Origin: Candidatus Eiseniibacteriota bacterium
GTDB taxonomy: Bacteria; Eisenbacteria; RBG-16-71-46
Length of the DNA stretch: 59,828 nucleotides
Direction of reading: 5' to 3'
Assembly: GCA_025360715.1 (NCBI GenBank)
Contig: JANYBS010000096.1
Span: 1-59,828 of the forward strand
The position numbers and the translations under genes are program-made. Under the pieces are notes generated by a model. That model searched no databases. It saw only the letters and a list, made by a program, of their open reading frames with translations, and had not been told where the DNA came from. Of the stretch, positions 36,041 to 45,145 are shown one piece after another (position 1 is the stretch's first letter; each line of letters begins with the position of its first letter).

Positions 36041-37153
36041 TCAGCTCACGCGACCGCGGTCGCGCCCTGCGGCCTCGCGGCCGTCCTCCTCTCGTCGCGC
36101 GGCCGCGGCGAGGGGCCGATGACGGCGAGGCTGCGCCGCATCGGACGTGGGTACGAGCGCGGCGCCGCACGACGCGCGCACGATCAATCTTGTCGGCACC
36201 GACACGCGCTCGGCCGGCACGGGCTGGCGCGCCTGCGCGTGCGGGAGCAGCATGCCCACGGCGCGCTCGCCCAGTTCATAGGCGTCGGCGCGCACGGTGG
36301 TGAGCTGCGGCGTCAGGTAACGGCCGATGGCGATATCGTCGAAGCCCGTGACTGCCATCTCCTCGGGTACACGCACGCCGGTATCGCGCAGCGCGGTCAC
36401 CATGCCAATCGCCATGGCGTCATTCGCGCAGAAGATCGCGGTCGGACGCGGCTCGATCGCGAGCAGGTCCGGCACGCACGCGGCGCCGCATTCCTCGCTG
36501 AAATCGCCGGCAAGCTCGAGCGCCGCATCCTGCATGAGGCCGGCCTCCGTGAGCGCGGCCCGATAGCCGCGCAGGCGTTCCTCGGCATCGACGTTGCCGG
36601 CAGGCCCGCAGAGCATGGCGATACGGCGGTGGCCCAGGGCGACGAGGTGGCGTGTCATCGCGAGTGCGCCATCGTGGTTCGCGATCGCCAGGGTGGCGCA
36701 CGCCAAGGTGTCGGGGCCCGAATGGATGAGCACCACGGGCAGGCTGGACGCGATCGACTCCACCACTCGCGCGGAGCCCGCATCGGGCGAGAGTACGAGC
36801 AGGCCATCGATGCGTCCGCGCAGCGCCCGCACCGCAGAGTTGAGCGCGTCGGCGTCGGCGTGCGAGCTGGAGAGCAGGATCTGGAAGCGTTCGCGGCGTG
36901 CGGCCAGGTCGATGCCGCGGATGACCTCGGAGAAGAACTCGCCGTGGAGGTCGGGAAGCACCACTCCCAGCGCGAGCGTGCGGCTGGTGATCAGGCTGCG
37001 GGCTGCACCGTTGGGCCAGTAGTCGAGCCGCGCGGCGACCTCGCGCACATTCTCACAGGTCTCTGGGCGCACCAGCGCGCTCTGGTTGAAGACGCGCGAG
37101 ACGGTCGCGATCGAGACCCCAGCTTCACGTGCGACGTCCCGGATGGTGGCCAT
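36041..37153 (-). CDS. LacI-family transcriptional regulator (LacI-1)
   Basis: 370-residue repressor/activator. The N-terminal helix-turn-helix and hinge (ATIRDVAREAGVSIATVSRVFNQ) is followed by a periplasmic-binding-protein-like sensor domain (LALGVVLPDLHGEFFSEVIRG to TVRADAYELGERAVGMLL) and a basic, low-complexity end. The DNA-reading helix is identical to that of LacI-2 (46708-47769), with which it shares most of the first 85 residues. The start at 37153 is the family-standard MATIRDVA; longer frames run through the operator region. Two operators lie 80-117 bases upstream, so it is probably autoregulated. It likely controls the minus-strand glycan operon below it and the divergent GH1 gene. 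Confidence 0.93.
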   Translation of the reverse strand: MATIRDVAREAGVSIATVSRVFNQSALVRPETCENVREVAARLDYWPNGAARSLITSRTLALGVVLPDLHGEFFSEVIRGIDLAARRERFQILLSSSHADADALNSAVRALRGRIDGLLVLSPDAGSARVVESIASSLPVVLIHSGPDTLACATLAIANHDGALAMTRHLVALGHRRIAMLCGPAGNVDAEERLRGYRAALTEAGLMQDAALELAGDFSEECGAACVPDLLAIEPRPTAIFCANDAMAIGMVTALRDTGVRVPEEMAVTGFDDIAIGRYLTPQLTTVRADAYELGERAVGMLLPHAQARQPVPAERVSVPTRLIVRASCGAALVPTSDAAQPRRHRPLAAAARREEDGREAAGRDRGRVS

Positions 37154-37231
37154 GCTCGGCTCCGATGCAGGCGATGCGAGGGGGATGGAGCGGGTCGAAG
37201 GGCTTTGCACTGTGCGCTCGCGAGAGCGCGA

Positions 37232-37245
37232 TGTATACGCTTTCA
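37232..37245. promoter_or_regulatory. second, weaker LacI-type operator TGTATACGCTTTCA
   Basis: TGTATACGCTTTCA fits the general LacI-family pattern TGTANNCGNTTNCA and lies 24 bases from the stronger site, between LacI-1 and the GH1 gene. The spacing would put both sites on nearly the same face of the helix. Confidence 0.5.
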
Positions 37246-37255
37246 CGCGTTTGGA

Positions 37256-37269
37256 TGTAAACGATTACA
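37256..37269. promoter_or_regulatory. LacI-family operator TGTAAACGATTACA between LacI-1 and GH1
   Basis: Identical to the site at 21042-21055, here extended to the 16-base near-palindrome ATGTAAACGATTACAT (37255-37270). It lies in the 384-base divergent region and can serve both LacI-1 and the GH1 beta-glucosidase. Confidence 0.8.
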
Positions 37270-37537
37270 TGGACATCAGCCTCTTGTCAAAGACTCACTT
37301 GTAGACGTCCTCGCGCGCATCGGATCTGCTCGGGATCCCGGCCTGCCATAGCACTTAGCTGCCATGTTCACAGACGTTTACTGAAACACGGACACGTAGC
37401 CATCGAACGCCTTGGGAACCGCTCTCGCGGCTCGGCGATGGACGCGAGCCGCGCACATCGCTATGTTCCCGCACCGCTTGCCGTGGAGCCCCAACTCCGA
37501 CGGCCATCATGAGTACCTCCCGCTGGAATGGAGTCCC

Positions 37538-38890
37538 ATGGCCGCCGCCTCGCGCTTTCCCGATGGCTTCCTCTGGGGCGCTGCAACCTCTGCTTACCAG
37601 ATCGAAGGCTCGCCGCTCGCCGATGGCTCGGGCGCCAGCATCTGGCATCGCTTCGTGCACTCCCCCGGCCGCACCTTCCAAGGCCAGCATGCCGACCTGG
37701 CCTGCGACCACTACCGTCGCTGGGAATCCGACGTGGACCTGATGCAGGCGCTGGGGCTGCAGGCCTACCGCTTCAGCATCGCGTGGGGGCGCGTGCTGCC
37801 GGAAGGCCGCGGCCGCGTGAACGGCAAGGGGCTGGACTTTTACAAGCGCCTGATCGACCGGCTGCTCGAGCGCAGCATCACGCCCAACGTCACGCTGTAC
37901 CACTGGGACCTGCCCGCCGCGCTCGATGACCGCGGCGGCTGGCTCAATCCCGATATCGAGCACTGGTTCACGGAATACGCGCAGGTGATGTTCCATGCGT
38001 TCGGCGATCGCGTGCCGATGTGGGCCACGCTCAACGAACCGTGGGTCGCGGTCGATGGCGGCTATCTGCATGGCGTGAATGCGCCCGGGCACGCGAACCT
38101 GTTCGAGGCCCCGATCGCCGCGCATCACCTGATGCTCTCGCACGCTTCGGCCGTGCGCGCCTACCGCGCCGGCGGCTGGCCGCATCAGATCGGCCTGGTG
38201 GTGAACCTGGAGCCCAAGGATCCCGCCAGTGACTCACCCGAGGACCTGGCGGCCACGGCCCGCGCGCACACGTACTTCAACGAGCAGTATCTGGACCCTG
38301 TCTTCTTCGGGCGTCACCCCGAGGGTCTGGCCCGCATCTACGGCGCCGGCTGGCCGGATTTCGCCGCGTCCGAGGTGGCGCGCATCCAGGAGAAGATCGA
38401 CTTCCTGGGCATCAACTACTACACGCGGGCGCTCACCAAGGACGATCCCACGCGGCCGCCCGTGCGCGACGCGCGGGTCGTGCCCGAAGGCGCGACGGTG
38501 ATGACCACCGGCTGGGAGTTGTATCCCAAGGGCCTCGAGGAGGTCCTCGTCTGGGTCAAGGAACGCTATGGGGATACACCGCTCTACATCACCGAGAACG
38601 GCGGCGCCTACGAAGACCCCGAGGCACCTGTGGATGGCCGCATCGACGATCCGCTGCGCGTGCTCACATATCGCGGCAACCTGCGCGCCTGCCGTGATGC
38701 GATCGCGCGTGGCGTCGACCTGCGCGGCTTCTTCGCATGGTCCTTCATGGACAACTTCGAATGGAGCTCGGGCTTCTCGAAGCGCTTCGGCCTGGTGCAC
38801 GTGGACTACGCCACGCAGCAGCGCACCATCAAGGCGAGCGGCGAGTTCTACCGCGACGTGATCCGGACGAACGGCGAAGCACTGGGGTAG
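37538..38890 (+). CDS. GH1 family beta-glucosidase
   Basis: 450-residue glycoside hydrolase of family 1, the usual length for bacterial beta-glucosidases. The N-terminal signature FPDGFLWGAATSAYQIEG is intact. The acid/base is Glu167 in TLNEPW and the nucleophile Glu353 in YITENGG; the +/-1 site Trp/Glu region WSFMDNFEW and the YHWDLP segment are also present. No signal peptide, so it acts in the cytosol. It would release glucose from sophorose or short oligosaccharides delivered by the ABC importer, although GH1 enzymes accept many beta-linkages. The ATG at 37538 starts the family N-terminus; more upstream ATGs are less likely. Divergent from LacI-1 with shared operators. Confidence 0.95.
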   Translation: MAAASRFPDGFLWGAATSAYQIEGSPLADGSGASIWHRFVHSPGRTFQGQHADLACDHYRRWESDVDLMQALGLQAYRFSIAWGRVLPEGRGRVNGKGLDFYKRLIDRLLERSITPNVTLYHWDLPAALDDRGGWLNPDIEHWFTEYAQVMFHAFGDRVPMWATLNEPWVAVDGGYLHGVNAPGHANLFEAPIAAHHLMLSHASAVRAYRAGGWPHQIGLVVNLEPKDPASDSPEDLAATARAHTYFNEQYLDPVFFGRHPEGLARIYGAGWPDFAASEVARIQEKIDFLGINYYTRALTKDDPTRPPVRDARVVPEGATVMTTGWELYPKGLEEVLVWVKERYGDTPLYITENGGAYEDPEAPVDGRIDDPLRVLTYRGNLRACRDAIARGVDLRGFFAWSFMDNFEWSSGFSKRFGLVHVDYATQQRTIKASGEFYRDVIRTNGEALG

Positions 38891-38913
38891 CCGCCGCGCG
38901 GATCAGCGGCGGC
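38890..38913. terminator. hairpin between convergent GH1 and six-hairpin enzyme genes
   Basis: GCCGCCGC (38890-38897) pairs with GCGGCGGC (38906-38913). The 12-base gap between the two convergent stops lies within it. No T-tract; it may act as a bidirectional stop. Confidence 0.35.
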
Positions 38914-41900
38914 GATGGATCTTCCGTGGCGTGGGCACAGCAGGAGGCGCGGCAGGCACCGGTGCTCCCGGCGGCACCCAGGCGATCGTCGCCGGCAACG
39001 AACGCACGGTCACACTCGCCGCGCTCCCGGCCAGCGGCCGACCATTCACATACACGCGCCACGCGTCGATGCGCAGTGGCGGCGAGACCGTGATGCCGCC
39101 CGGCGGCATGCGCAGGTCCGACTTCTCGAGCGTGGCGAGCACGCCGCCCCCCGGGCCGGCTGCCAGCGAATAACTCACGCCTCCCCAGCGCGTGCGCAGG
39201 TCCTTGACCGCCACGCCGGAATCCGCCAGCCACGCGTTCGTCACACCGGCCGCAAGTACCAGCGTGGAGTCGGCCTCGCGCTCATACGCGAGCATGTCGA
39301 GCACGCTGCGCACATAATCGGTGCCCACCCAGGTGTGCGGCATATCGCCGATGAAGTGCGCCGCGCGCGGATCGTGCCACACCACTTCGGCCCAGTGCTG
39401 GAATCCCTTGGGACGGCGGTCCGCCATGAACCACTGCATCGCCTCGTACGCGCGATCGCGCCAGCCCAGGCGCACCATGGCACCGACGTTGCGCCACTCG
39501 TAGGGCGTGTAAGCGTCCCACGGCTCGCGGCCATCGCGGCGCGCGGTGAAGTTCGCCCAGTACTTCTCGTAGGTGCGCTCGAGCGCGCCGTGCGGCAGCA
39601 CGCCCGCGGCGTCGGCGGGTGTGAGGCCGATGCTCGTGCTCGTCGCGTCGAAGTCGCCCAGGTCGGCGCAGCCGGGCAGGTAGTCGATCTTGTGCGCCGC
39701 CATCGCGGCCTCGAGCGAGGCGACGAGGTCATGCTGGAAGTCCGCGAGCGAGTGCTCCAGGGCCACGGCCTCTGGTTTGCCCAGTTCATGGGCCAGGAAC
39801 GCCGCGTCCTTGTAGCCTCGCAGTGCGAAGAAGTCATCCCAGTACGAATGCATCGGCTTGGCCGAATAGCCCTCGTGGCTGATCGACGGCGGCAACAGGC
39901 CGTGGAACGGCGCATTCTCGGGCGTGCTCCACTCGGGCGTCAGTCGCTGCGCGCGCAACGTGTCGAGATAGCCCGCGGCGGCGGCGACGTGGCTCCAATA
40001 GGTGGCCGCGAACGCCTTGTCGCCGGTATAGCGGTAGTACTCCGCGATCAGGTAGATGAGTTCGCCGCTGCTGTCGTGCTCCGGCGTCGGGTCGGCGCCG
40101 CGCGTGTCCACGCAGCACGGCGCCTTGCCATTCGGATACTGATGCGGCACGAACCAATCGATGAACTCGCGTACCGCCTGCGTCTCGCCCAAGCGTAGCA
40201 ACGCGCTGCTCGTGAGGCAGCCGTCGCGGATCCACGAACGCGCGTACGAGCGCGTACCCGGCTGGATCGCGGGGCCGCTGCGATTGATGAGCACGTACGC
40301 GAGTTGCGCCTTGAGCGCATGCACCACGTCGGAATCGGGCAGTTGCAGCGTCACGCGCCCCTGCCGCGTGCGCCAGCGCGCCTCGACTCCGCGTTGCAGT
40401 TCGTCCGCATACTTGATCACCGAGGCCTCGTCCATGCGCACCGTGGGCTCGGCCGGCGGCTCGGTGAGCGGCACCGTGATCACGACCTCGTGCGCGGTGT
40501 GTGCGGCCAACGTGAGCGGGTACAGCAGCGCCCCGGATGCCCGGCCACTCGCGTCGGAGGTGCGCGCGGCCGGCGGCACCTGCCCCAGGGCCAGGTATTC
40601 GCTCACGTCGCCGGACTCGAATGACGTGGCACCCGTGGCCGAAGGCGCCGCGATGCTCTGGAAACCCTTCGTCCCGTTCACTCGCACGACGCGGCCATCG
40701 AATGCGATGTCGTGGATGTCGGCGACGCCACCCGGCGCGTTCAGGAACTGCGAGGGCGGGTCCACCTGGAGCGGCCGCACCGCAAGACACAGCGTGTCGG
40801 TGCGCGGCACGTCGCTGTCGTTCGCCAGCCGGTATCGCGCCATGAGCGCGGCCCGCCCAGGCACGCCGATGCCGCACGCGGTCACGGTGAGCCGCACGTC
40901 GCCGGCCCGCCATTCCACCACCGGAACCGGCAACTGGCCCTCGCGCAGTGCCTGCGTGACGGTCGCGTCGTTCCAGGTGATGAGACGGCCCCGGCTGCGC
41001 ACGAAGGGCTCGATGCTGTAGAGACCTTTGCCCGCTTCGAGCCGGCCATATTCGTCCAGCAAGCCTTCCGCGTTGTCGAAGTCAACGCCGACCACCGTCC
41101 AATACAGCATCTCGCCCAGCATGCTGCGAGGGTAGCGCCCGCGCGGCGCGTCCTTCGCGGCGGCCATGGCGAAATCATTGGGCGTCGCGCTCCACGCGAG
41201 CGGCTGCACGCTTGCCTCGCGCAGGCCCACGCGGCCTTGCGCATCCCACGTGCGCGTCACGTGCAGGCGCACGTAGCGCGCCTCGCTCTCCGGCAGGTCG
41301 AGCAGGTCGCGCAGGCCGCGGCCGCTGCGCACGGCGCGCACGGTGTGCCACGCTCGCGCGTCGCTCGAGAGCTCGAGCGTGTACTCGCGCGCGCCCATGC
41401 CCGGCGCCCAGTCCAGCACCAGACCGCCGAACTCGCGCTCGGCGCCCAGGTCGAGCGTAAGCAGCGGCGCCGCGTCACCGCCCGCGCTGATCCACGCGCT
41501 GGCGGCGTCACCGTCGACCGCCGCGCCGGCATTCGCGCCGCTGCTCGCACGCGCGACGATGGCGCGCTGCGTGGTGTCGGGCGGCGGCAGCGGCTGCAAT
41601 TCCAATTGGTCGATCCACACCGTGCCCTTGCCGCCTTGGCCCGCGGTGACCGCGAACTCGAGGGCCGCGATGTGATGCGGTTCCCCGCCGCCGAGCGGGC
41701 CCCACGCGAACGACACGTGGCGTTTGGAGATGCTCACATCCTGCCACTCGCGCGGGAAGACGAAGTCGCGCTGGTTGTCCCACCACACATTCTCGCCACT
41801 CGCGTCCACGAGTTTGAACTCGAGGTTGTTGGGCTTGCAGTCGCCCTTCACACGAAAGCGAAAGCGGTAGTTCGCGGGGATGTCGAGGGCGACGGCGCGA

Positions 41901-42127
41901 TGCGCCACGGCGTAGCCACCGCCGCCGTGAAAATCGAAGTCCAAGCGCAGCGCGCCGGATTCCTGGCCGAGCGCCAAGCCCACGCCGTCGGCGGGTATCG
42001 ACTTCCATTCGCCAGCCACACCGGTGGCGATGGCGATGGGCTTGAGTTCGGCGGCCTGCAGGGACCCCGCCGCGAAAGATACGAACAGACACGAAGCAAG
42101 CGCGGTGATCGCCCGGAGGCCCGTCAT
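38903..42127 (-). CDS. secreted multidomain six-hairpin glycosidase-like enzyme with discoidin-like domain
   Basis: 1074-residue exported protein. Signal peptide about 1-25 (AAGSLQAAE). Residues about 30-180 form a CBM11/CIA30-like beta sandwich (FRFRVKGDCKPNNLEFKLVD, WQDVSISKRHVSF). Residues about 190-315 look like a discoidin/F5-8C module (SSGANAGAAVDGDAASAW, LTLDLGAEREFGGLVLDW). A beta-sandwich linker leads to an (alpha/alpha)6 barrel about 600-1000 with RSWIRDG near 630 and PEHDSSGEL near 682, typical of clan GH-L/GH15-like six-hairpin glycosidases. The exact family is not recognised. Its start overlaps the upstream permease stop as ATGA, so it is the last gene of the LacI-2 operon. Confidence 0.75.
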   Translation of the reverse strand: MTGLRAITALASCLFVSFAAGSLQAAELKPIAIATGVAGEWKSIPADGVGLALGQESGALRLDFDFHGGGGYAVAHRAVALDIPANYRFRFRVKGDCKPNNLEFKLVDASGENVWWDNQRDFVFPREWQDVSISKRHVSFAWGPLGGGEPHHIAALEFAVTAGQGGKGTVWIDQLELQPLPPPDTTQRAIVARASSGANAGAAVDGDAASAWISAGGDAAPLLTLDLGAEREFGGLVLDWAPGMGAREYTLELSSDARAWHTVRAVRSGRGLRDLLDLPESEARYVRLHVTRTWDAQGRVGLREASVQPLAWSATPNDFAMAAAKDAPRGRYPRSMLGEMLYWTVVGVDFDNAEGLLDEYGRLEAGKGLYSIEPFVRSRGRLITWNDATVTQALREGQLPVPVVEWRAGDVRLTVTACGIGVPGRAALMARYRLANDSDVPRTDTLCLAVRPLQVDPPSQFLNAPGGVADIHDIAFDGRVVRVNGTKGFQSIAAPSATGATSFESGDVSEYLALGQVPPAARTSDASGRASGALLYPLTLAAHTAHEVVITVPLTEPPAEPTVRMDEASVIKYADELQRGVEARWRTRQGRVTLQLPDSDVVHALKAQLAYVLINRSGPAIQPGTRSYARSWIRDGCLTSSALLRLGETQAVREFIDWFVPHQYPNGKAPCCVDTRGADPTPEHDSSGELIYLIAEYYRYTGDKAFAATYWSHVAAAAGYLDTLRAQRLTPEWSTPENAPFHGLLPPSISHEGYSAKPMHSYWDDFFALRGYKDAAFLAHELGKPEAVALEHSLADFQHDLVASLEAAMAAHKIDYLPGCADLGDFDATSTSIGLTPADAAGVLPHGALERTYEKYWANFTARRDGREPWDAYTPYEWRNVGAMVRLGWRDRAYEAMQWFMADRRPKGFQHWAEVVWHDPRAAHFIGDMPHTWVGTDYVRSVLDMLAYEREADSTLVLAAGVTNAWLADSGVAVKDLRTRWGGVSYSLAAGPGGGVLATLEKSDLRMPPGGITVSPPLRIDAWRVYVNGRPLAGSAASVTVRSLPATIAWVPPGAPVPAAPPAVPTPRKIHRRR

Positions 42128-42945
42128 CCCTTCACACTCCCCATGAGCACGCCTTGGATGTAGGAGCGCTGCATCACCAGGAACACGATCAGCACGGGCA
42201 ACACCGTGAGCACGCTGCCGGCCATCATGAGTTCGGTGTCCTGCACGTGCTCGCCCACCAGATTGGCGAGCGCCACGGGCAGCGTGTACTTGGCGTCATC
42301 CGACAGCACGATGAGCGGCCACATGAAGTCGTTCCACGCCGACAGGAAGCTGAACGTGGCCATGGTGACCAGGATCGGCTTGAGCACCGGCAGCACGATG
42401 GTCCAGAAGATGCGGAACTCACTCGCGCCATCGATGCGCGCGGCGTCGAGCAGGTCATCGGGGATCGACAGAGCGAACTGGCGGATCATGAAGATGCCGA
42501 AGATGCTCGCGAGCCCGGGGATCATGACGCCCCACGGCGTGTTGACCAGGCCAAGGCCTTTGACCATGAGGAACAACGGCATCATGCCGACCTGCGACGG
42601 GATCACGAGCGCGGCCATGAGCACCCGGAACAGCTGGTCGCGCGCGCCAAAGCGCAACTTGGCGAACGCATAGCCCGCCATGGCGTTCACGACCACCGAG
42701 ATCACGGTCACCGTGACGGTGATGAATAGCGAGTTGCCGAAGTCGCGCGCCAGATGGAGTCGCGTGAACAAGTCGATGTAGTGCGCGAACGTGGGGTGCA
42801 TCGGCAGGATCGGTGGCGGAACGGTGTTCGCGCCGCCCGTGGGCATGAACGACGCCGACACCATCCATAACAAGGGCGTGAGCGTGAGCGCAGCGCCGAA
42901 GAGCAACAGCGCGTGGACGAGGATCGATCGCCATGCCTTCTTCAT
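42124..42945 (-). CDS. carbohydrate ABC transporter permease (MalG-like)
   Basis: 273-residue inner-membrane permease of the CUT1 sugar importer class. About six membrane helices; the cytoplasmic EAA loop reads DAARIDGASEFRIFWTIVLPVLKP, which contacts the ATPase. The start ATG overlaps the upstream permease stop (ATGA), and its stop overlaps the start of the six-hairpin enzyme gene in the same way. It pairs with the MalF-like protein at 42942-43844 and the lipoprotein at 43841-45145. No ATPase gene is present nearby. Confidence 0.93.
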   Translation of the reverse strand: MKKAWRSILVHALLLFGAALTLTPLLWMVSASFMPTGGANTVPPPILPMHPTFAHYIDLFTRLHLARDFGNSLFITVTVTVISVVVNAMAGYAFAKLRFGARDQLFRVLMAALVIPSQVGMMPLFLMVKGLGLVNTPWGVMIPGLASIFGIFMIRQFALSIPDDLLDAARIDGASEFRIFWTIVLPVLKPILVTMATFSFLSAWNDFMWPLIVLSDDAKYTLPVALANLVGEHVQDTELMMAGSVLTVLPVLIVFLVMQRSYIQGVLMGSVKG

Positions 42946-43844
42946 GCCTTGCGGGCCTCCCCGCCCTGGAACCGCAGCTGGATCGCGGTCGCCACGAGCA
43001 TGAGCACGAACAACAGGAATGCGATCGATGTGGCCAGCCCCATACGCCACCAGCGGAAGCCCTGCTCGTACATGAGCATGACCACCGTCACGGTCGAGCG
43101 CAGCGGGCCGCCCTGCGTCATCACATAGGGCTCTTGGAAGATCTGGAATTGCCCGATCATGGTCATGACGCCCACGAACAGGAAGGTCGGCGCCAGCGAC
43201 GGCAGCGTCACGTGCAGAAAGCGGGCCCACGCCCCGGCGCCGTCGAGCTCCGCCGCCTCGTAGAGGTCCTCGGGGATCGAACCCAGACCGGCGATGAAGA
43301 TGAGCATGTTGTAGCCGAAGTTCTTCCACACAGCGAGCAGGATGATCGCGGGCATCGCGTAATGCGGATCGCCCAGCCAGTCGACCGGCTTGAAGTGCAA
43401 CGCGACCAGCGCGGCGTTGATCAGGCCATAGCGCGGATGCAGCAGGTAACGCCACACGATCGCCACCGCGACCATGGTCGTGACCACGGGCGTGAAGTAG
43501 ACCGTGCGGAAGAAGCTCTTCATGCGCGCGACCTTGGCGTTCACGAGCAGTGCCGCCACGAGCGAGGCGAGCACCGAGAGCGGGCCGCCCACCGCGACGA
43601 AGTAGAACGTGTTGCGCAGCGCGTTCCAGAACTCGTCGTCATGCAGCACCTGCGCATAGTTGCGCAGGCCCACGAAGCGGATCGACGCCGGCGTGCCGAT
43701 GGCGTAGACATCGAAATCCGTGAAGCTCATGACGAGTCCCACGAGCACGGGCAGGAAGAAGAACACGGCAATCAGCCCCAGAGCCGGCAGCAGAAAGCCC
43801 CACGCCGCGCTGCGCTGGCGGCGCTCGCTCGTCTGGTTGCTCAT
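42942..43844 (-). CDS. carbohydrate ABC transporter permease (MalF-like)
   Basis: 300-residue inner-membrane permease, partner of the MalG-like protein. About six helices (first near residues 12-35); the EAA loop EAAELDGAGAWARFLHVTLPSLAP is intact. The start (MSNQTSERR) overlaps the stop of the solute-binding protein gene as ATGA. Its short N-terminus, without the long periplasmic loop of E. coli MalF, is the standard form for CUT1 transporters of oligosaccharides. Confidence 0.93.
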   Translation of the reverse strand: MSNQTSERRQRSAAWGFLLPALGLIAVFFFLPVLVGLVMSFTDFDVYAIGTPASIRFVGLRNYAQVLHDDEFWNALRNTFYFVAVGGPLSVLASLVAALLVNAKVARMKSFFRTVYFTPVVTTMVAVAIVWRYLLHPRYGLINAALVALHFKPVDWLGDPHYAMPAIILLAVWKNFGYNMLIFIAGLGSIPEDLYEAAELDGAGAWARFLHVTLPSLAPTFLFVGVMTMIGQFQIFQEPYVMTQGGPLRSTVTVVMLMYEQGFRWWRMGLATSIAFLLFVLMLVATAIQLRFQGGEARKA

Positions 43845-45145
43845 CGCGCGCCTCCGGCGGCCAGCGCGCGCTCGCGCATCCAGCGGCGTTTCTCGAGCAT
43901 CAGGTCGACTTCGCGCGACAGGGCGGACATGGCCGAATCCGGCGAGACCGAGCCGCGCACAACACGCTCGACCTGATCCTGCAGCCGGATCGCGATCTGC
44001 TCCCACTCTGCGGTCTTGGGCGTGGCGACCACGTGTTCGAGCTGCTGCTGGAACGCGTGCATGTTGGGATCGGCCATCAGAGCGCTATCGCGCCAGGCTT
44101 CGACGCGGCCCGGAAGGTCGCCCGTGAGCTTCCAGAACCTGAGCTGCACCTTGGGGCGAGAGAGATATTCGATGAACGCCCATGCCTCACGCTTGTGCGG
44201 TGAGTCCTTGTAGAGCACCAGACTCGAGCCACCTGCGAGCGACACGCCGCTCGCGGCGCCAGCGGGGCCCGGCAGCGGCGCCGTGGCCCAGTCATTCTGG
44301 CGCTCGGCCGGCAATCGGTTGCGCATCTCGCCCAGGTTCCACGGTCCGGTGATCCACATGTTCAGGTATCCGCGGCCGAATTCCTGATAGACATTCGCCA
44401 CTTCGTTGTTCCCCACCGGCGGCGCCAGGCCTTCGTGGAAGAGCGACAGGTAGAAGTCGAAGCCCTGCTTGTAGCTCGAGTCGGTGAAGGCCGCACGGGT
44501 CGCATCGTCCTTGAGCAGCGGCGAGCCCGCCTGCATGGCGAAGATCACCGGCGGGTTCCATTCGTTGAGCGGCAGGAAGATCGGGTAGTTCTTCTCGCCC
44601 ACGACCTTCTTCATCGCCCGCAGCGCCGTGCGCCACTCGCTCCACGTGGTGGGCATGCTGCGATAGCCCGCCTTGGCGAGCACATCCTTGCGATAGAACA
44701 GCACGCGCGTGTCCACGTACCATGGCAGGCCGTACGCTTGCCCGTCGATCACGTTCGTGTCCCAGATGCCCGGGAAGTAGCGGCTCGAATCGAGTGCGCT
44801 CGAACTCGCGAGCCACGGCCGCAGGGGCTCGAGTGCATTCAAAGCGGTGAACTCCGGCACCCACGTGTTGCCCAGCTGGCTCACATCGGGCGTGGAGCGG
44901 CCCACGAAGCCGGTCACGAGCTTCTCGTGTGCGGCCGACCACGGCACCTGCTGCACGATCACATGGATATCGGGATGCTCGCGCTCGAAATCGGGGACGA
45001 GATCCTGCACCACCTCGCCCTCACGGCCCATGCCCCAGAAGCGGATGGTCGTGCGCGCCGACTTCGCGCTTTGGCACGAAGCGGCCAGCAGCGCCGCGAG
45101 CAGCAGCGCGGCCGGGGCGAGCATGCGCGACGAACGCGGCGTCAC
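43841..45145 (-). CDS. sugar ABC transporter substrate-binding lipoprotein
   Basis: 434-residue extracytoplasmic solute-binding protein (family 1). The N-terminal lipoprotein signal ends LLAASC with the lipidated Cys near residue 24. TIRFWGMGREGEVVQDLVPDFEREHPDIHV begins the first lobe, and WVPEFTALNALEPL and YGLPWYVDTRVLFYRKD are typical segments. The start is GTG overlapping the stop of the GH144-type gene (GTGA); an ATG 21 bases inside is an alternative. In this operon it should bind the oligosaccharides released by the GH144-type enzymes; beta-1,2-gluco-oligosaccharides are my prediction. Confidence 0.92.
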   Translation of the reverse strand: MTPRSSRMLAPAALLLAALLAASCQSAKSARTTIRFWGMGREGEVVQDLVPDFEREHPDIHVIVQQVPWSAAHEKLVTGFVGRSTPDVSQLGNTWVPEFTALNALEPLRPWLASSSALDSSRYFPGIWDTNVIDGQAYGLPWYVDTRVLFYRKDVLAKAGYRSMPTTWSEWRTALRAMKKVVGEKNYPIFLPLNEWNPPVIFAMQAGSPLLKDDATRAAFTDSSYKQGFDFYLSLFHEGLAPPVGNNEVANVYQEFGRGYLNMWITGPWNLGEMRNRLPAERQNDWATAPLPGPAGAASGVSLAGGSSLVLYKDSPHKREAWAFIEYLSRPKVQLRFWKLTGDLPGRVEAWRDSALMADPNMHAFQQQLEHVVATPKTAEWEQIAIRLQDQVERVVRGSVSPDSAMSALSREVDLMLEKRRWMRERALAAGGAR

